64,000 bases of DNA, taken from Candidatus Endomicrobium neocapritermitis (lineage in GTDB: Bacteria; Elusimicrobiota; Endomicrobiia; Endomicrobiales; Endomicrobiaceae). The translations under genes and the position numbers were made by a program. The notes under the pieces are model-generated. The model had not been told where the DNA came from, ran no database searches, and saw nothing but the letters and a program-made list of their open reading frames with translations. The DNA is taken from positions 62,001 through 126,000 of the forward strand of contig WRJZ01000054.1 of NCBI GenBank assembly GCA_009778325.1. Reading direction: 5' to 3'. Below are positions 1 through 7,940 of the stretch, one piece after another; position 1 is the first letter of the stretch, and every line of letters starts with the position of its first letter.

Positions 1-397
1 AAAAATCAACTGTAAGCCAGGAGCAGACATTTGCCTGTGTTGAAATATGCAGAGGCATTTCAGGGATTTCTTTTTTAATATATTGAAAAATTCCCGGGTC
101 GGAAATAATAATTCCGTCAGGATTTAAATGCTTGATTGTTTTAGAGAAATTTTCAAGCCGTTCTACGTCGCGGTTGTGAGAAAACAGGTTTAAAGTTAAA
201 TAAACTTTTTTCCCGAGACCGCGTGCACAGACAATGCCTTCCTCCATATCTTCAAGCGGAAATTTTGATTTCGCGCGCAGAGACATTTCCGGAGTACCCG
301 CATACACAGCGTCCGCGCCGTACAAAAACGCGGTTTTCAGCCTTGAAAGCGAACCCGCAGGAAGCAAAAGTTCAGGTTTTTTCATTTCTTTTTCCAT
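1..397 (-). CDS. Peptidase U32 family protein, N-terminal part (runs off window)
   Basis: The reverse strand encodes about 132 residues from an ATG at 397 to the window edge, with no stop inside the window. The start MEKEMKKPELLLPAGS, then a YGADAVYAG segment and a LTLNLFSHNRD segment, is the typical N-terminus of U32 peptidases (YhbU/PrtC-like), which adopt a TIM-barrel-like fold and act on collagen-like or tRNA-modification substrates in different subfamilies. A second ATG four codons in (MKKPELL) is an equally possible start. Only the N-terminal part is visible, so the subfamily (RlhA/TrhP-like or protease-like) cannot be decided. It is transcribed away from the CreD-like gene, so 398-565 holds divergent promoters plus a stem-loop repeat. 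Confidence 0.85.
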   Translation of the reverse strand, partial: MEKEMKKPELLLPAGSLSRLKTAFLYGADAVYAGTPEMSLRAKSKFPLEDMEEGIVCARGLGKKVYLTLNLFSHNRDVERLENFSKTIKHLNPDGIIISDPGIFQYIKKEIPEMPLHISTQANVCSWLTVDF

Positions 398-440
398 AGT
401 TCTATTTAAGCATTTTTTTGATATAATGTCACAGAGAAAA

Positions 441-553
441 AAGAGTGAAGATATTGTGCTTCAGCTTTGCTGAAACCTGCTAATATGTTTTCACTTCGCG
501 AAAACTCGTTATCTTCACTTTTCACTCTCCACTCTTCACTCTGCCGTTAAAAA
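441..553. repeat. Intergenic stem-loop repeat, 'GAGTGAAGAT' dialect, with two-hairpin core
   Basis: The left arm (about 441-453, GAGTGAAGATA) is complementary to iterated TTCACTCT/TCTTCACT words at 511-541. Between the arms are two small hairpins, CTTCAGCTTTGCTGAAAC and GTTTTCACTTCGCGAAAAC (about 459-505). The same two-hairpin core recurs at 54601-54655 inside different arms. The right end, CTGCCGTTAAAAAGGAG, provides the ribosome binding site of the following gene and recurs at 58078-58093. Confidence 0.7.
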
Positions 554-565
554 GGAGCTTTCAAA

Positions 566-1921
566 ATGACAAAAAAATTGAACTTTTCAATCATCTGGAA
601 ATCGCTTGTAATAGGCGTTTTAATTTTGCTTATGCTTATACCGCTGGCATTTGTCCGCAAAACCATAAAAGAAAGGTTTGAATATAAGTACGCAGCCACT
701 TCAGAGATAATAAGCTCATGGGGTGATCAGATTTTGATTGCGGCGCCGATTCTGAATATTCCTTACACCGTACAATATAGAGATAGAGAAGATAATGGAA
801 AAACATGGTCAACAAGAACGGAATACGCAAAATTTTCTCCGAAAGATTTGGATGTTGACGTAAACGTCATATCGCAGACAAGGTATATAGGTATATTTGA
901 AGTTCCCGTTTTCACTGCGGAAATAACAATGAAAGGAAGTTTTGAGAAATTTAAAAAACCGGCAGATGCAAAAGAAAATGAATCTTTTATATCTTTGGAA
1001 ATTAATGATTTAAAAGGAATTTCAACGCCTGTTTTTGTCTGGAACGGTCAAAAAGCGGAATTCGAACCTGCAATAATCGGAATGCCCTTGAGCATAAGGA
1101 TGCCAAACGTACGCAGATATTCATCGGAAATGTCATACACCAGATATTATGATTATGAAGAAACAAACCGTCTAAAATCCCTGAACTCAAGAGTTATACT
1201 TAACGATAACAACACTTTTGAAATAAAATTCAATATAAAAGGCAGCAATGCCATCAGTTTTATTCCGCTGGCTAAAGACAACAGATTCCACATATACTCC
1301 AAATGGACAAACCCCAACTTTTCGGGAACCTTTTTACCAGACACAAAAGAGATAAACAACGAGGGATTCAGCGCGACATGGAATATCAATTATATTGCAA
1401 GCGGAAACCCGCCAAGGATTGACGGATTAAACCTTTCATATTCGCTGTTTACAACAACCCTGTTAGTGCCGGTAGACAGTTACCGCGCCGCCGAAAGAGC
1501 CGTAAAATACGGAATTTTGTTCATAACCCTTACGTTTCTTGCGTGTTTTGTTTTTGAAATCACAAGCGAAAAACCCATACATCCGTTCCAGTATCTTTTG
1601 GTCGGCTTTGCGATGGCAATTTTCTATATTCTGCTCGTCTCCATTTCAGAGTTTATACCGTTCGGTTTTGCGTATTTGATTGCCGCCGTATCCGTAATAG
1701 CGCTCATAACCGCTTACATAAAATTTGCGGTAATAAAAAATTTGAACATAAAACAAACGGCAGTTGTAGCAAGCTCGATGTCAGCGCTCTACATATATTT
1801 ATATGTGCTGCTTCAGCTGCAGGATATGGCGCTCATTTTCGGATCCGTCAGTTTATTTTTGGGATTGGCGATAGTTATGTACGCTACAAGAAATATTAAC
1901 TGGTACGAAGAACGGGAATAA
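566..1921 (+). CDS. CreD-family inner membrane protein
   Basis: The 451-aa product has one N-terminal membrane segment (about residues 11-30), a large beta-rich periplasmic region (about 40-310) containing PLSIRMPNVRRYS and GSNAISFIPLAKDN-like stretches, and a C-terminal block of about five membrane segments (about 315-440). This architecture and length match the CreD family, named for the colicin-tolerance protein of the E. coli creABCD operon. No CreBC two-component genes are visible beside it. The start is supported by AAAAAGGAG eight bases upstream, contributed by an intergenic stem-loop repeat. Function outside the enterobacterial regulon is not established, so only family membership is claimed. 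Confidence 0.85.
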   Translation: MTKKLNFSIIWKSLVIGVLILLMLIPLAFVRKTIKERFEYKYAATSEIISSWGDQILIAAPILNIPYTVQYRDREDNGKTWSTRTEYAKFSPKDLDVDVNVISQTRYIGIFEVPVFTAEITMKGSFEKFKKPADAKENESFISLEINDLKGISTPVFVWNGQKAEFEPAIIGMPLSIRMPNVRRYSSEMSYTRYYDYEETNRLKSLNSRVILNDNNTFEIKFNIKGSNAISFIPLAKDNRFHIYSKWTNPNFSGTFLPDTKEINNEGFSATWNINYIASGNPPRIDGLNLSYSLFTTTLLVPVDSYRAAERAVKYGILFITLTFLACFVFEITSEKPIHPFQYLLVGFAMAIFYILLVSISEFIPFGFAYLIAAVSVIALITAYIKFAVIKNLNIKQTAVVASSMSALYIYLYVLLQLQDMALIFGSVSLFLGLAIVMYATRNINWYEERE

Positions 1922-1927
1922 ATAACA

Positions 1928-1990
1928 GCGATGCGGGGATGCGGAGAGGCAGGGATGCAGAGTAACTGCTAAGAAGCGGAAAGGCATCGT
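1928..1990. repeat. Intergenic repeat, 'GATGCGGGGATGCGGAG' dialect
   Basis: This 60-nt spacer is made of iterated GATGC/GGAG/GGCAG words and ends in GGCATCG, which can fold back on the first GATGC words. The same vocabulary reappears at 44925-45003. It separates the CreD-like gene from the DUF2207 gene, which are probably co-transcribed. Confidence 0.55.
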
Positions 1991-2005
1991 ACTTGGGAGT
2001 AGGCT

Positions 2006-3808
2006 ATGAAAAAGAATTTATTATTTTTAGCTGCTGTTATTTTTTTGTTTGCCGGATTTGCTTGGGCAGAAGAAAGAATACTGAATTTTGCCTCAGCTAT
2101 GAATGTAAATCCTGACGGATCCGTAACCGTTCAGGAAAAAATTACCGTTAACGTTGAACATATAAAAATCCGCCGCGGGCTCTACAGAGATATTCCTAAT
2201 TCTTCAAACAAACCAGTACAATTTATTTCTCTCTATATGGATAACTCCCCCCATCCCGCTTTTACCGAAAGAGCCGGCAGGAATTTGCGCATAAACTTCG
2301 GAAATGACGACTATATATCTAAAGGAATACACACTTACAGGCTTATTTACTCTATTGCTAATGTGGTAAAAGGTTTTGACGATTACGATGAAATCTACTG
2401 GAACGTAACCGGCAATGACTGGGATTTTACCATTGAACGCGCCTCTTTCCTTATTAATCTTCCGGAAGGCGCGGATATAAAAAACGACTTGGTTTCGACT
2501 TATACCGGTTACAGAGGCTCCAAAAATTCCAACGCGGTAAGAGTCGGCAACAACTTTTTTGCAACAACGCAGCCTCTGCGCAAAGGCGAAGGTTTTACGG
2601 TCGCCGTTCCTTTTACAAAAGGCATTGTAAAAGCCGAAGAAATAAAAGACTCAAAATCCGCTCTGACGAATCTTCCGTCCCAGCTGTCCGGAATCGCAAT
2701 TGCCGCGGCAATAGTTTTATTTGTCATTCTTATGGCATATATGCTGATCAGCTGGTTTGCAGTGGGCAAAGACCCCAACGATATTATTGTCACGCAATTT
2801 ACTCCTCCGCCAGGCATATCGCCGGCTTTTATACGGCTGCTATGGAAAAGAGGGTTTGACCAAAAGGTTTTTGCCACGGCGCTGGTCAGCCTTATAATGA
2901 AAGAAAAAATAGAACTTATCGAAGAAAGAGTTGTTTACGTAAAAACAGCCGTATTAAAAATAAAAGACAGGGACACATCCAATCTGTCCGAAGAAGAAAA
3001 GTTTATCATCGAAACTTTATTCCGCGCAAGCGACCGATTCGCCATAAACCAGTCAAACTGGCTTCCTCTCAGCTCCTGCATAAATCAAATTGAAAAAGGG
3101 TTTAAAATAGAAAAGAAAAAATATATTGTCTCAAACCGGCAATATATAATCCCGGCAATAATAGCGTTAATTCTATTTCAGATTCTTCTTATTCCCGCGG
3201 CCGCAATGGCAGCCTTGCCTCTTATTTTCATCAATCTGCATTATTCGATATTTTTTATCGTAGCCGTAAGTCTTCCTAAAAGCAAAACCATGAAAACCGT
3301 ATTTTTTATAGCGCTTAATCTTTTTTACTCGGTATTTTTCATAGGACTTGGTTCCGCGGCCGGCGGCAGCGCAATGATAATCGAAGCTTGTTTTATATTA
3401 TCGTTATGGGCATTTCTTGTATACTTCAATATAATGGATAACCTTACGGAAGAAGGTCGCGAACTTTTTAAACATATTAAAGGATTTTACCGTTACATGA
3501 CAGTCGCGGAAAGGAACAGAGTTGAACTGTCCGTTCCCATAGACACCGAAAAGATTTTCGCCGATTATCTCCCTTACGCTTTTGCTTTTGATATTGAAAA
3601 CAAGTGGATGAAACGTTTTGAAAACACTCTTTCGCGGGCAACTATAGAACACTACACAAATAATATCGTAGGCAGAAGCGTTTTTGCAGGCGGACTGCTG
3701 CTTTCTTCAATAAACTCCGCAGCTCCAAGAAGCAACGGCCATTCCGGTTCCGGTGGCGGCGGCAGTTCAGGAGGCGGCTCAGGCGGCGGTGGCGGCGGCG
3801 GACGTTGA
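2006..3808 (+). CDS. DUF2207 domain membrane protein with Gly-rich C-terminus
   Basis: The 600-aa product starts with a cleavable-looking signal peptide (MKKNLLFLAAVIFLFAGFAWA). A beta-rich extracytoplasmic DUF2207 domain follows (about 25-210; typical features are the GLYRDIP segment and the DEIYWNVTGNDW motif). Then come a membrane segment (about 225-250), a cytoplasmic region and three to four membrane segments (about 365-465), and a terminal run of glycine and serine. DUF2207 proteins characteristically end in this Gly-rich tail. The family is widespread but its biochemical role is unknown. It follows the CreD-like gene by 84 bases on the same strand, so an operon is likely. Confidence 0.88.
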   Translation: MKKNLLFLAAVIFLFAGFAWAEERILNFASAMNVNPDGSVTVQEKITVNVEHIKIRRGLYRDIPNSSNKPVQFISLYMDNSPHPAFTERAGRNLRINFGNDDYISKGIHTYRLIYSIANVVKGFDDYDEIYWNVTGNDWDFTIERASFLINLPEGADIKNDLVSTYTGYRGSKNSNAVRVGNNFFATTQPLRKGEGFTVAVPFTKGIVKAEEIKDSKSALTNLPSQLSGIAIAAAIVLFVILMAYMLISWFAVGKDPNDIIVTQFTPPPGISPAFIRLLWKRGFDQKVFATALVSLIMKEKIELIEERVVYVKTAVLKIKDRDTSNLSEEEKFIIETLFRASDRFAINQSNWLPLSSCINQIEKGFKIEKKKYIVSNRQYIIPAIIALILFQILLIPAAAMAALPLIFINLHYSIFFIVAVSLPKSKTMKTVFFIALNLFYSVFFIGLGSAAGGSAMIIEACFILSLWAFLVYFNIMDNLTEEGRELFKHIKGFYRYMTVAERNRVELSVPIDTEKIFADYLPYAFAFDIENKWMKRFENTLSRATIEHYTNNIVGRSVFAGGLLLSSINSAAPRSNGHSGSGGGGSSGGGSGGGGGGGR

Positions 3809-3811
3809 AAA

Positions 3812-3846
3812 CAATTACCAATTACAAATTACGAATTACTAATCAA
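3812..3846. repeat. Single arm of an iterated-word repeat (ATTACCAATTACAAATTAC)
   Basis: ATTACCAATTACAAATTAC continues directly as GAATTACTAAT, so the stretch iterates the word AATTAC with single-base changes. It resembles one arm of the iterated-word stem-loops found elsewhere in the window. I could not find a complementary second arm nearby, so it may be a decayed copy. Confidence 0.35.
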
Positions 3847-3926
3847 CGGTAGAGACAACATCGAAAATAATTGAAATTTGAATAAAAAACGATAATATTG
3901 TAAAATAGTTTTTCATTAACGAAACA

Positions 3927-4017
3927 AATGGAGAGATGCCGAGCGGGTGGCAGTGCGACGAATAAGGAGCACGAGTCTGCCACGGGCGCGAGATGTGAGC
4001 GCCCCGGAACCGACTCC
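3927..4017 (+). pseudogene. tRNA-Ser 5' fragment followed by an unrelated hairpin-rich stretch
   Basis: AATGGAGAGATGCCGAGCGG at about 3928 nearly duplicates the first 20 bases of the intact tRNA-Ser 116 bases downstream. The rest does not form anticodon or T arms. What follows contains its own helices (TGGCAG/CTGCCA, GGCGC/GCGCC, GAGTC/GACTC). It is best read as a relic of an earlier recombination at this tRNA locus. A structured RNA of unknown kind is a weaker alternative. Confidence 0.4.
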
Positions 4018-4045
4018 TGGACATATCGTAATGAACGCAGTGAAT

Positions 4046-4132
4046 GGAGAGATGGCCGAGCGGTTTAAGGCGCAGTCCTGGAAAGACTGTTTACTCGAAA
4101 GGGTAACGAGGGTTCAAATCCCTCTCTCTCCG
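4046..4132 (+). tRNA. tRNA-Ser(GGA)
   Basis: The 87-nt sequence folds as a class II tRNA. The acceptor stem is GGAGAGA/TCTCTCC with discriminator G. The anticodon stem CAGTC/GACTG encloses loop CTGGAAA (anticodon GGA, serine). A long variable arm follows, and the T arm is GAGGG-TTCAAAT-CCCTC. The CCA end is not encoded. Its last 14 bases are the left attachment core of the integrated element that follows. Confidence 0.95.
4119..4132. repeat. attL core of the tRNA-Ser integrated element
   Basis: TCCCTCTCTCTCCG, the tRNA T-arm/acceptor 3' end, is repeated exactly at 15824-15837 beyond the integrase gene. Possible integrase arm sites (CTCACC then CTCACAC, 10-11 bases apart) lie at about 4182-4199 near this end and at about 15689-15705 near the other. 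Confidence 0.85.
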
Positions 4133-4210
4133 TTGAACTCTTTTTGTCAGCGTCGGGAAAAATAGAATTTTCAAAGTTTTTCTCACCTATTGCTCACACA
4201 GTATCAGAAA

Positions 4211-4248
4211 AACACCCCGGCTGAGTTATGCTTATCAGTCGGGGTGTT
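4211..4248. terminator. Rho-independent-type terminator hairpin
   Basis: AACACCCCGGCTGA pairs with TCAGTCGGGGTGTT (one G-T pair) around a 10-base loop, followed by CTGTTTTGT. It lies between the tRNA-Ser gene and the 3' end of the reverse-strand defence pair and could serve either direction. Confidence 0.7.
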
Positions 4249-4309
4249 CTGTTTTGTCAGGTATTGCTACTCAACTTCACTTTTTGCCAATTATTTGTCA
4301 TTTGTTCTG

Positions 4310-4891
4310 CTATATAATTTTATGTCGTTGTAAAATTGCAAGCAAAATATCTATAAAATTATTATTCCCGTGATTAAAATCTTTATAGTTATTGGCTAAA
4401 TTTTGAAGCGAGTCAGTGTTTATTTCAAACGGGACTTCGCTTTTTTTGTATGTCGGCAAAACTCCCTTTATCTTTTCAGCAACTTCGCCACTGTTTAACG
4501 GATTTTCAAAATGGTTTTGCTGTTGCATTTTCCCTTTCCAAAACAAAACTTTTTCCTTTGAAAGATGTTGAATTAAAAAATCTTCAAAATTCATTATAAA
4601 AAAATATATATTGTTTTTTGCAAAATTATTATAAGCGTTAATGTCTTTATCGCCGCGCTTAAAACAATCAAAGTCCAAAACAAGTAAAACTTCCTCGTTT
4701 GATTTTTTATCTCTTTTTGTTTGCGCCGTACTCCATTGCTCTCTTGCGCTTTTCGCATTGTTGCCGTTACAAGAATACACTTCAAAAAGCAAAACGCCGT
4801 CTATAAGTTCTCTGCTTAAACGGTTTAGTTTTGCAAAATAGACTTTTTCGGATTTGCCTTCGGCGATTATGTGAATTTTATGTATTTTCAT
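4310..4891 (-). CDS. RloB/AbiLii-like TOPRIM protein
   Basis: The 193-aa product begins IHIIAEGKSEKVYF, which fits the glutamate-bearing first strand of a TOPRIM/RloB fold. An acidic motif VLDFDCF follows at about residues 71-77, as in RloB-like and OLD-type nucleases. It starts one base after the stop of the upstream AAA ATPase gene, so the two are translationally coupled. An ATPase paired with a small TOPRIM protein is the arrangement of AbiL (AbiLi/AbiLii) and of RloA/RloB, and resembles PARIS (AriA/AriB). From family knowledge the ATPase would sense infection and the TOPRIM protein act as toxic nuclease. Which of the three families this belongs to cannot be settled by eye. Confidence 0.7.
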   Translation of the reverse strand: MKIHKIHIIAEGKSEKVYFAKLNRLSRELIDGVLLFEVYSCNGNNAKSAREQWSTAQTKRDKKSNEEVLLVLDFDCFKRGDKDINAYNNFAKNNIYFFIMNFEDFLIQHLSKEKVLFWKGKMQQQNHFENPLNSGEVAEKIKGVLPTYKKSEVPFEINTDSLQNLANNYKDFNHGNNNFIDILLAILQRHKII

Positions 4892-4892
4892 A

Positions 4893-6098
4893 TCAATACA
4901 CCAATGGAATGCCCGTAAGCCTTCCCTCTAAATATCTTTTTACAAAATCGGTAGAATTGCGAACATCGTCAAACTGATATAGGTATTTTAATCTTGTGCC
5001 GTTTTTCAAAGTTTTATTTGCAAACGCGACTTCTGAAACTCGTATTGTTTTATTTTCCAAAATATACGGGTTATGCGCCGTAATTATCAATTGCGCGTTG
5101 TTTGAATTGCTTTCTTTTGATTTAAACATTTTTATTATCTCGTCCACTAATAACGGGTGTAAAGACATGTCTATCTCATCAATAAACAATGCTGAACCTG
5201 TTTCTAATGCAGATAAGGCGCATACAAGACGATGCAGCAAAAAGTTAGTTCCGGCTGATTCGTCTTTATCAAAATCAAAGGGGATTTCGTTGCCGTTAAT
5301 ATCCTTATGATACGATATGAATTTTGTACTTCCGTCATATTTTTTATCGCGTTCTATGCGAGTAATATCTATATCTAAACGAGTAATAATTTCTGAGATT
5401 GCCTGCAAGGCGTTATCGTCTTTTGGAATATAGCTTATCGCTTGCGGAGCATATATTTTGTTAAATAAATAATCTTGCGCCTTGCTGAGAGTTTCTGCGA
5501 GACCGGGATATTTGCCTACTATTTTATTTAAGAAGGATTTTATTTGATTTTTGCCCGAGCAACATTCAACTTGAAAAACATTTTTTACATCTGAAACTCC
5601 ATATTCTTTATTTACAATATTTTCAAAATTAAGACAGTCTGCGCCTTTTATTGAAAAAACTATTCTTTTATTCCGATACAGTTCTTCAGAAACAATTTGA
5701 ACGGCATTATATTCCAAAGAATAAACGTATTCGTCATTGCCGATAAAAAAATCAACTTCAAAATATGTTGAATTATATTTTGTATTTAATTTGTTCGGGA
5801 AATACTGAGACTGCTCAATGCTGCCAAACACTCCACCTTGTCTATAATAAGTTGCGTTTATTCCTTCTTTTATTACTTTTTGAAAAACCTGAACAGCGTT
5901 AATTAAGTTGCTTTTTCCTGCGGCATTTGCACCAAAAACCATTAACAAAGGAACAACACGAGCGCCTTTTTGATTTTCTATAAATGCAATTTCCGGCAAA
6001 TCCTTATAACCATTTGGGGCTTTGTCCTCCGCATATTCAAAAGAAAAAGTTTCATCTAAAATAGACTTAAAATTGCGTATTTTGAATGTTTTTAACAT
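4893..6098 (-). CDS. AAA15-type ATPase, AbiLi/RloA-like
   Basis: The 401-aa ATPase begins MLKTFKIRNFKSI, a typical SMC/RecF-like N-terminus. It has Walker A GANAAGKSN (about residues 56-64), Walker B ALFIDEIDMSLHP (about 296-308) and a switch histidine in IITAHNPYIL (about 334-343). I chose the ATG at 6098 because AATGGAGGGTTTT gives a strong ribosome binding site; an upstream in-frame ATG at 6119 lacks one. The next gene, an RloB-like TOPRIM protein, follows after one base. The pair is the sort of toxin-sensor module found as cargo in integrative elements. Low GC relative to the flanking chromosome fits acquisition. Confidence 0.78.
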   Translation of the reverse strand: MLKTFKIRNFKSILDETFSFEYAEDKAPNGYKDLPEIAFIENQKGARVVPLLMVFGANAAGKSNLINAVQVFQKVIKEGINATYYRQGGVFGSIEQSQYFPNKLNTKYNSTYFEVDFFIGNDEYVYSLEYNAVQIVSEELYRNKRIVFSIKGADCLNFENIVNKEYGVSDVKNVFQVECCSGKNQIKSFLNKIVGKYPGLAETLSKAQDYLFNKIYAPQAISYIPKDDNALQAISEIITRLDIDITRIERDKKYDGSTKFISYHKDINGNEIPFDFDKDESAGTNFLLHRLVCALSALETGSALFIDEIDMSLHPLLVDEIIKMFKSKESNSNNAQLIITAHNPYILENKTIRVSEVAFANKTLKNGTRLKYLYQFDDVRNSTDFVKRYLEGRLTGIPLVY

Positions 6099-6250
6099 AA
6101 AACCCTCCATTCTTTGCATATATAAACATTTTTTCTGTTTATATTATGGTAATATAAAAAAAATAAATTGTCAATCATTACCACATTACCGGCACACCTG
6201 CCCCTGCCTTATGTATTACTATAGAATTATCTTACAAAAAATATAAAGAG

Positions 6251-6291
6251 AATAGCCTACTCACAGCCTTAGCTATAGCGGGTAGGCTATT
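6251..6291 (+). terminator. Hairpin with T-rich tail upstream of small ORF operon
   Basis: AATAGCCTAC pairs perfectly with GTAGGCTATT around a 21-base loop and is followed by TTTTATG. Because it lies between a likely promoter region (6120-6250) and the first small ORF, it may be an attenuator for the tiny-ORF operon rather than a simple terminator. Confidence 0.6.
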
Positions 6292-6316
6292 TTTATGCCC
6301 CAAAATTTAAGGAGGA

Positions 6317-6445
6317 ATGCCACAAGAACTTATAGATCCCATAGCCGCACTGCTTATATTGTTGTTTGTTATGGGGCGCGGCGTTTGTTTGTTAAAGGAG
6401 TGGTACTGGCTTAATACAATAGAACCCAACAGGAGCAACCAATGA
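6317..6445 (+). CDS. 42-aa predicted single-TM peptide
   Basis: A 42-residue ORF (MPQELIDPIAALLILLFVMG...) follows an AAGGAGG ribosome binding site after one base, which is tighter than usual. Residues 9-20 are strongly hydrophobic and the C-terminus is polar. Its stop overlaps the ATG of the next gene (ATGA), which argues that it is really translated and coupled. Membrane microproteins of this size occur both in mobile elements and as minor coat proteins of filamentous phages. The second reading is tempting given the gpII-like initiator further on, but nothing else supports it. Confidence 0.55.
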   Translation: MPQELIDPIAALLILLFVMGRGVCLLKEWYWLNTIEPNRSNQ

Positions 6446-6834
6446 AGATTACAAAGCAGCAGTTAAAGGAGCAGTTTAGCCAAACACGCTTAGAGAAGTT
6501 CGTGTTACGGGACATTTTGGAAGATGCCAAAGATTATAGTGGTAGTTTCATTGAGCGGGTCAAAGCACGGCTTTCGGACATCAGTAAAGGCTGTGCTACC
6601 GGAACGGTCAGCAAGCTCATCTATCATTCCGACTGCCTGAAATTCTTTGTTAAGTTCATAGATGACATATCGGAGCTTGTTATTGATTTAGAGGCGGATA
6701 CCGGACTGCTCCTTAACAAAAGAGGGCTGCCGCTTTACACATTTTACGCTTGGCTTACCTATGAAGAAACTGCTTATAAAATCAGTAATTTCATTGAAGA
6801 AAAGTCAGAGCAAAAGGAGGTAGATTTAGAGTAG
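6442..6834 (+). CDS. DUF7222-like accessory protein
   Basis: The 130-aa soluble protein contains LEKFVLRDILE, a GCATGTVSKLIYHSDCLKFF motif around residues 53-72, and an acidic C-terminal helix with the segment YAWLTYEETAYKI. The GCxxGxxxxLIYxxDCxxFF pattern is one I associate with small accessory proteins of conjugative and phage elements (DUF7222 or similar), recalled rather than searched. Its start overlaps the upstream microprotein stop. No enzymatic residues are evident. Confidence 0.5.
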   Translation: MKITKQQLKEQFSQTRLEKFVLRDILEDAKDYSGSFIERVKARLSDISKGCATGTVSKLIYHSDCLKFFVKFIDDISELVIDLEADTGLLLNKRGLPLYTFYAWLTYEETAYKISNFIEEKSEQKEVDLE

Positions 6835-6877
6835 TTTAAGCAGATGTATAGACGTGCAAAAATCAATGCCAGCAGTT

Positions 6878-6905
6878 CAGGTCTTGTCTCGAAAGACAAT
6901 ACCTG
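6878..6905 (+). promoter_or_regulatory. Stem-loop with CGAA tetraloop before a small ORF
   Basis: CAGGTCTTGTCT and AGACAATACCTG pair with a CGAA tetraloop (two central mismatches). It lies 33 bases before the ATG of the 104-aa gene and lacks a T tract, so an mRNA processing or translation-control hairpin is more likely than a terminator. Confidence 0.4.
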
Positions 6906-6938
6906 CACGAGCCGCCGCAGCACAAGGAGATTCTAACA

Positions 6939-7253
6939 ATGAAGCCACTAAACACAGCAGCACCAAAGCAAACGAAGTTTAACAGACGCAACGCCGCACC
7001 TTACAAGAAGCAGGAATGCAGTGCAGCTGAACCTGCAAAAGATGAACAGACCACCAGCGCTAAAATCGTCCAGACTTCCACACACGTTCAAATCTCATTT
7101 CCGTCCAAGCCTTCAGATGCAATTCGTTCAGCACTGAAAGCCAGTTATTTTAAGTGGTATCCCAAACTATCCTGCTGGCAAAGGCTCAAAGGATGGCATA
7201 CCTTTAATGTCGCAAAAGAAATACTGAAACGATACCAAATTCAGCCAGCCTGA
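6939..7253 (+). CDS. Small basic protein with RSALKxxxFKWxPKxxxWQR motif
   Basis: The 104-aa protein has a polar low-complexity N-terminal half and a C-terminal motif (about residues 66-90) of pattern RSxLKxxxFxWxPxxxxWQRxxG. I recognise the motif as a recurring module at the ends of plasmid and phage DNA-processing proteins, often together with larger mobile-element domains. AGGAGATTCTAAC precedes the start. No catalytic domain is present, so a nucleic-acid-binding accessory role is the most that can be inferred. Confidence 0.5.
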   Translation: MKPLNTAAPKQTKFNRRNAAPYKKQECSAAEPAKDEQTTSAKIVQTSTHVQISFPSKPSDAIRSALKASYFKWYPKLSCWQRLKGWHTFNVAKEILKRYQIQPA

Positions 7254-7290
7254 CCCGCACAGCCGATACCTCTAATTAAAGGAAGGCATT

Positions 7291-7581
7291 ATGAACATTT
7301 CAGAACTAAAAGCGGTTGTGTTTGACGTGCTTGAAAGATGTGAAGAATATCAGGAAATACGGGACAGACTGTCAAGTATGCTAATGCAAAAGCAATTTGT
7401 CCGCGTTATGCAAAACTACGAACGCTGGCTCAAAGAGTGGCAGTCAAAATCTGATAAAGGAGGTGTTTCAACTATGACAATAAGCAATATGAAAGCATTC
7501 GCCAAAATCGCTGTCGCGTTGTTTAGCATCGTGACAGAAGTGTCCGAAGTTGTCAAAAAAGCGGCAAAAGTCCGAAAGTAA
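7291..7581 (+). CDS. Hypothetical 96-aa mobile-element protein
   Basis: The protein begins with an acidic helical segment (residues 1-55) and ends with a short, moderately hydrophobic helix and basic tail (FAKIAVALFSIVTEVSEVVKK). The start is preceded by AAAGGAAGGC. It sits in the run of small plus-strand ORFs of the tRNA-Ser element with gaps of 37-44 bases, suggesting one transcript. I do not recognise a family. Confidence 0.5.
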   Translation: MNISELKAVVFDVLERCEEYQEIRDRLSSMLMQKQFVRVMQNYERWLKEWQSKSDKGGVSTMTISNMKAFAKIAVALFSIVTEVSEVVKKAAKVRK

Positions 7582-7625
7582 AAACCCGCTTAAATGCAGG
7601 GTAACAAAAGGAGGAAAATCGCGCT

Positions 7626-7769
7626 ATGAAGTTAAAGATTAACGCAGGCAAAGTCCGCACGGTTATCGCGATATTGCGGGATCTTTTACATCTTGCATTT
7701 CAGTATTGCCCAAGCACTCGACGTAGCAACCCTTGGGAAGAAGAAGAAGATTACTACGATTATAGGTAG
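7626..7769 (+). CDS. 47-aa hypothetical protein with acidic/tyrosine tail
   Basis: A 47-residue ORF (MKLKINAGKVRTVIAILRDL...) lies downstream of AAAGGAGGAAAATCGCGCT and just before a terminator. It is basic at the N-terminus and ends in a run of glutamates and tyrosines (EEEEDYYDYR). It closes the operon of tiny ORFs. The strong ribosome binding site and position support translation. Function is unknown. Confidence 0.5.
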   Translation: MKLKINAGKVRTVIAILRDLLHLAFQYCPSTRRSNPWEEEEDYYDYR

Positions 7770-7783
7770 TTATTCGTTCCCAA

Positions 7784-7818
7784 AAACCGCCCTGTTTTCA
7801 GACCAAACGGGGCGGTTT
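7784..7818 (+). terminator. Terminator-like hairpin after small-ORF operon
   Basis: AAACCGCCCTGTTT pairs with AAACGGGGCGGTTT (one G-T pair) across a 7-base loop, 14 bases after the stop of the 47-aa ORF. The following sequence is only moderately T-rich. Confidence 0.6.
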
Positions 7819-7940
7819 GCTAGAGTTATTCTCGTTCTTAAGAAACATAAGAGAGGAGAGCCTAAGTTCCAACTTTTCATCACATTTACGTTTTATCCGA
7901 AGTACCCGGCTATTGTTGTTTCATAAATATACGGATAAGT

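Noticed and set aside
7693-7926. 77-aa plus-strand ORF
   Set aside because: It runs through the terminator hairpin and overlaps the 47-aa ORF, which has the better ribosome site.
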